A stretch of DNA of 64,000 nucleotides from CAWGYQ01 sp963817395. GTDB taxonomy: Bacteria > Acidobacteriota > Vicinamibacteria > Vicinamibacterales > CAVPJW01. Of this stretch, positions 62,661 through 64,000 are shown in pieces. The DNA is taken from assembly GCA_963817395.1 (NCBI GenBank), contig CAWFOC010000006.1, positions 417,343-481,342 of the forward strand, in the 5' to 3' direction. The translations under genes were made by a program, and so were the position numbers. How positions within the stretch are numbered: position 1 is the first letter of the stretch; each line of letters opens with the position of its first letter. The notes beneath the pieces were generated by a model. The model was not told the DNA's origin and did not search any database. It saw nothing but the letters and a program-made list of their open reading frames with translations.

Positions 62661-63903
62661 ATGAGCCGTTCGAAGGTGATTCTGCGGCGCGGAAAGCCGC
62701 TGTGGCTGAAGTCGCAGCTCAGCAGGTCGCCTCCACGCTAACCCGGTTCTCAAGGGCCGTGACGATGCGGATGTCGCCATCGTTGGCGGCGGGATGACCG
62801 GAATTCTCGTTGCGCGTGCATTTGCGAATGCCGGCGTTTCTACCACATTGCTGGAAGCCGCGCGAATTGGTTGTGGCAGCACGGCTGCCAGTTCTGCGCT
62901 CCTGCTTCAGGAGCCGGATCAGGCGATGGACCAGCTGGCGAGACGATACGGTCTCGCGCGGAGCACACGCATCTGGGAGCTGAGTTCCTGTGCCGTTCGC
63001 GATTTCGTCGCCACGCTGAAGCGCTTGCGCATCGGCTGCGATCTGGTCGAGCGCGATGCGGTGTACTTCGCCTCGAACGCCGACGCGACAGCGACACTCT
63101 TTGCGGAGTTCCAGCGCAGAAGCAAAGCGGGCTTCGAAGCTGAGTGGCTGACCCCCGGTGCGCTCCGCCGTCTGACGGGGCTTGCCGCCCGTGGCGCAAT
63201 CCGCACCGCAGGCAGTGCGCAATTCGACCCGTACAAGGCTTGCGTCGGGCTCGCTCGCGCAGCCACGTCCGCAGGCGCGCGTCTGTTCGAGCGTTCAGCC
63301 GTCAGACGCATCGATCGCGGCAGTGATCGCGTCCGGCTGCACACCGCACATGGCAGTGTGGATGCTCGTCGAGTTGTCGTCGCGACAGGGTACGCGACAA
63401 CGCACTTTCGGCCTCTGGCCGGGCGCTTCCGCCTCTATCGCACCTATGTGCTGGCCACACGTCCGCTGAGCATCGCCGACCGCCGCGAACTCGGTCTGGG
63501 GCCGGTGATGATTCGGGATACAGCCCGGCCCTATCACTACGCTCGCTGGACGGCGGATCACCGGCTGCTGTTGGGTGGCGCCGACCGGCCGCTCCGCCCC
63601 GGCCTACGTCCCGGGAGCGAGTTCACGCTGGCCACAGGGCAGTTGCGCGGTGACTTCGAGGCTCTGCTCCCCGCTCTCGCGCGCATCGAGATGTCAGGCG
63701 CCTGGGAAGGCTTGTTCGCCATGACGCCCGACAGCCTTCCGTACGTGGGCCCACACCGACTCTACCCGGGGCATCTGTTCGCGCTCGGGTACGGGGGGAA
63801 CGGCATGACGTTCAGCTTTCTGGCGGCGCGGATGCTGCTGGAACAATGGCAGGGCGTTCAGTCGTCCGATCACCTGCTGTTCCGATTTGGACGCTTCCGG
63901 TGA
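62661..63903 (+). CDS. FAD-dependent oxidoreductase (DAO family), probable frame break near the start
   Basis: About 413 aa if one base is removed near 62708-62735. ATG 62661 begins MSRSKVILRRGKPLWL, typical of the family, but stops at 62739. The neighbouring frame carries DADVAIVGGGMTGILVARAF, the dinucleotide fold, which begins upstream of the first available ATG at 62794, so a start there would cut the FAD-binding motif. The C-terminal part has MTPDSLPYVGPHRLYPGHLF and GYGGNGMTFSFLAARM, parallel to the neighbouring Rieske enzyme. It has no Rieske domain itself. The last 97 bp of the window hold no supported gene. Confidence 0.82.
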
Positions 63904-64000
63904 TTCCTCCCCGGAGCACGCTACACGCCATTCGTCTCCAAGGGCTTCCCGAGCATGGCGACCGTCAGCAATACGGTACCTGTTAAACGTCAACATAGCC

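Noticed and set aside
63694..63996. Minus-strand open frame at the right edge
   Set aside because: Mostly antisense to the FAD oxidoreductase, no ribosome site or family similarity.

Overview
The window is a high-GC bacterial chromosome segment with densely packed genes. Several features together suggest a Gram-negative Acidobacteriota-like organism, perhaps class Vicinamibacteria: a bifunctional HPr kinase (HprK) and RapZ beside rpoN and the LPS-export genes, very large multi-domain hybrid histidine kinases, PEGA proteins, a Ser/Thr kinase fused to enzymatic domains, and a bacterial deoxyhypusine-synthase-like protein. This placement is inferred from gene content; no rRNA or marker phylogeny was available.

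Layout. 1-16.8 kb: a long minus-strand run of core genes read from guaA through dnaE, accA, recJ, an LptC/LptA-type protein, lptB, rpoN, hprK, rapZ, an EIIA of the mannose family, ptsH and ptsI to a partial cupin. Many junctions are 4-bp overlaps. The PTS genes form a regulatory phosphorelay with no EIIB/EIIC permease in view. 16.9-28 kb: a PQQ-type beta-propeller protein, an aminotransferase, a membrane protein, a huge NtrY-like membrane histidine kinase, pssA/psd for phosphatidylethanolamine synthesis, a DUF465 protein, rimI and tsaB. 28-33.4 kb: mutS, an ABC-type solute-binding lipoprotein and a deoxyhypusine-synthase-like protein. 33.4-38.2 kb: a TPR protein, then a small probable insertion (one glycosyltransferase) lying between a tRNA-Arg(CCT) gene and a decayed copy of its 3' end, then apt, acylphosphatase and an exported metallo-hydrolase. 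38.4-47.5 kb: an NHL beta-propeller protein and two adjacent hybrid histidine kinases. The larger kinase is about 2,090 aa and carries eleven tandem 92-residue HAMP-type repeats (exact 276-bp period in DNA). 47.8-52.6 kb: peroxiredoxin, a 34-aa mini-ORF, an FMN hydroxy-acid oxidase, a probable HD-domain diiron protein with a twin-arginine leader, two uncharacterised proteins, a very basic heptad-repeat protein and a DUF309 protein. 52.7-64 kb: TonB-like and PEGA surface or envelope proteins, a kinase-FGE-hydrolase triple fusion, an outer-membrane barrel, a glycosyltransferase, and two divergent FAD amine-oxidase-type enzymes, one with a C-terminal Rieske domain.

Integrity. About sixteen single-base frame breaks and one in-frame TGA (guaA) interrupt otherwise well-conserved proteins. 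Fourteen of the sixteen breaks are single-base insertions. In every case removing or adding one base restores a full-length family member with an exact codon count. They are much denser in 32-63 kb than in 2-16 kb or 20-31 kb. Uncorrected long-read errors are the most likely cause, so I annotate these as whole genes and give the break positions.
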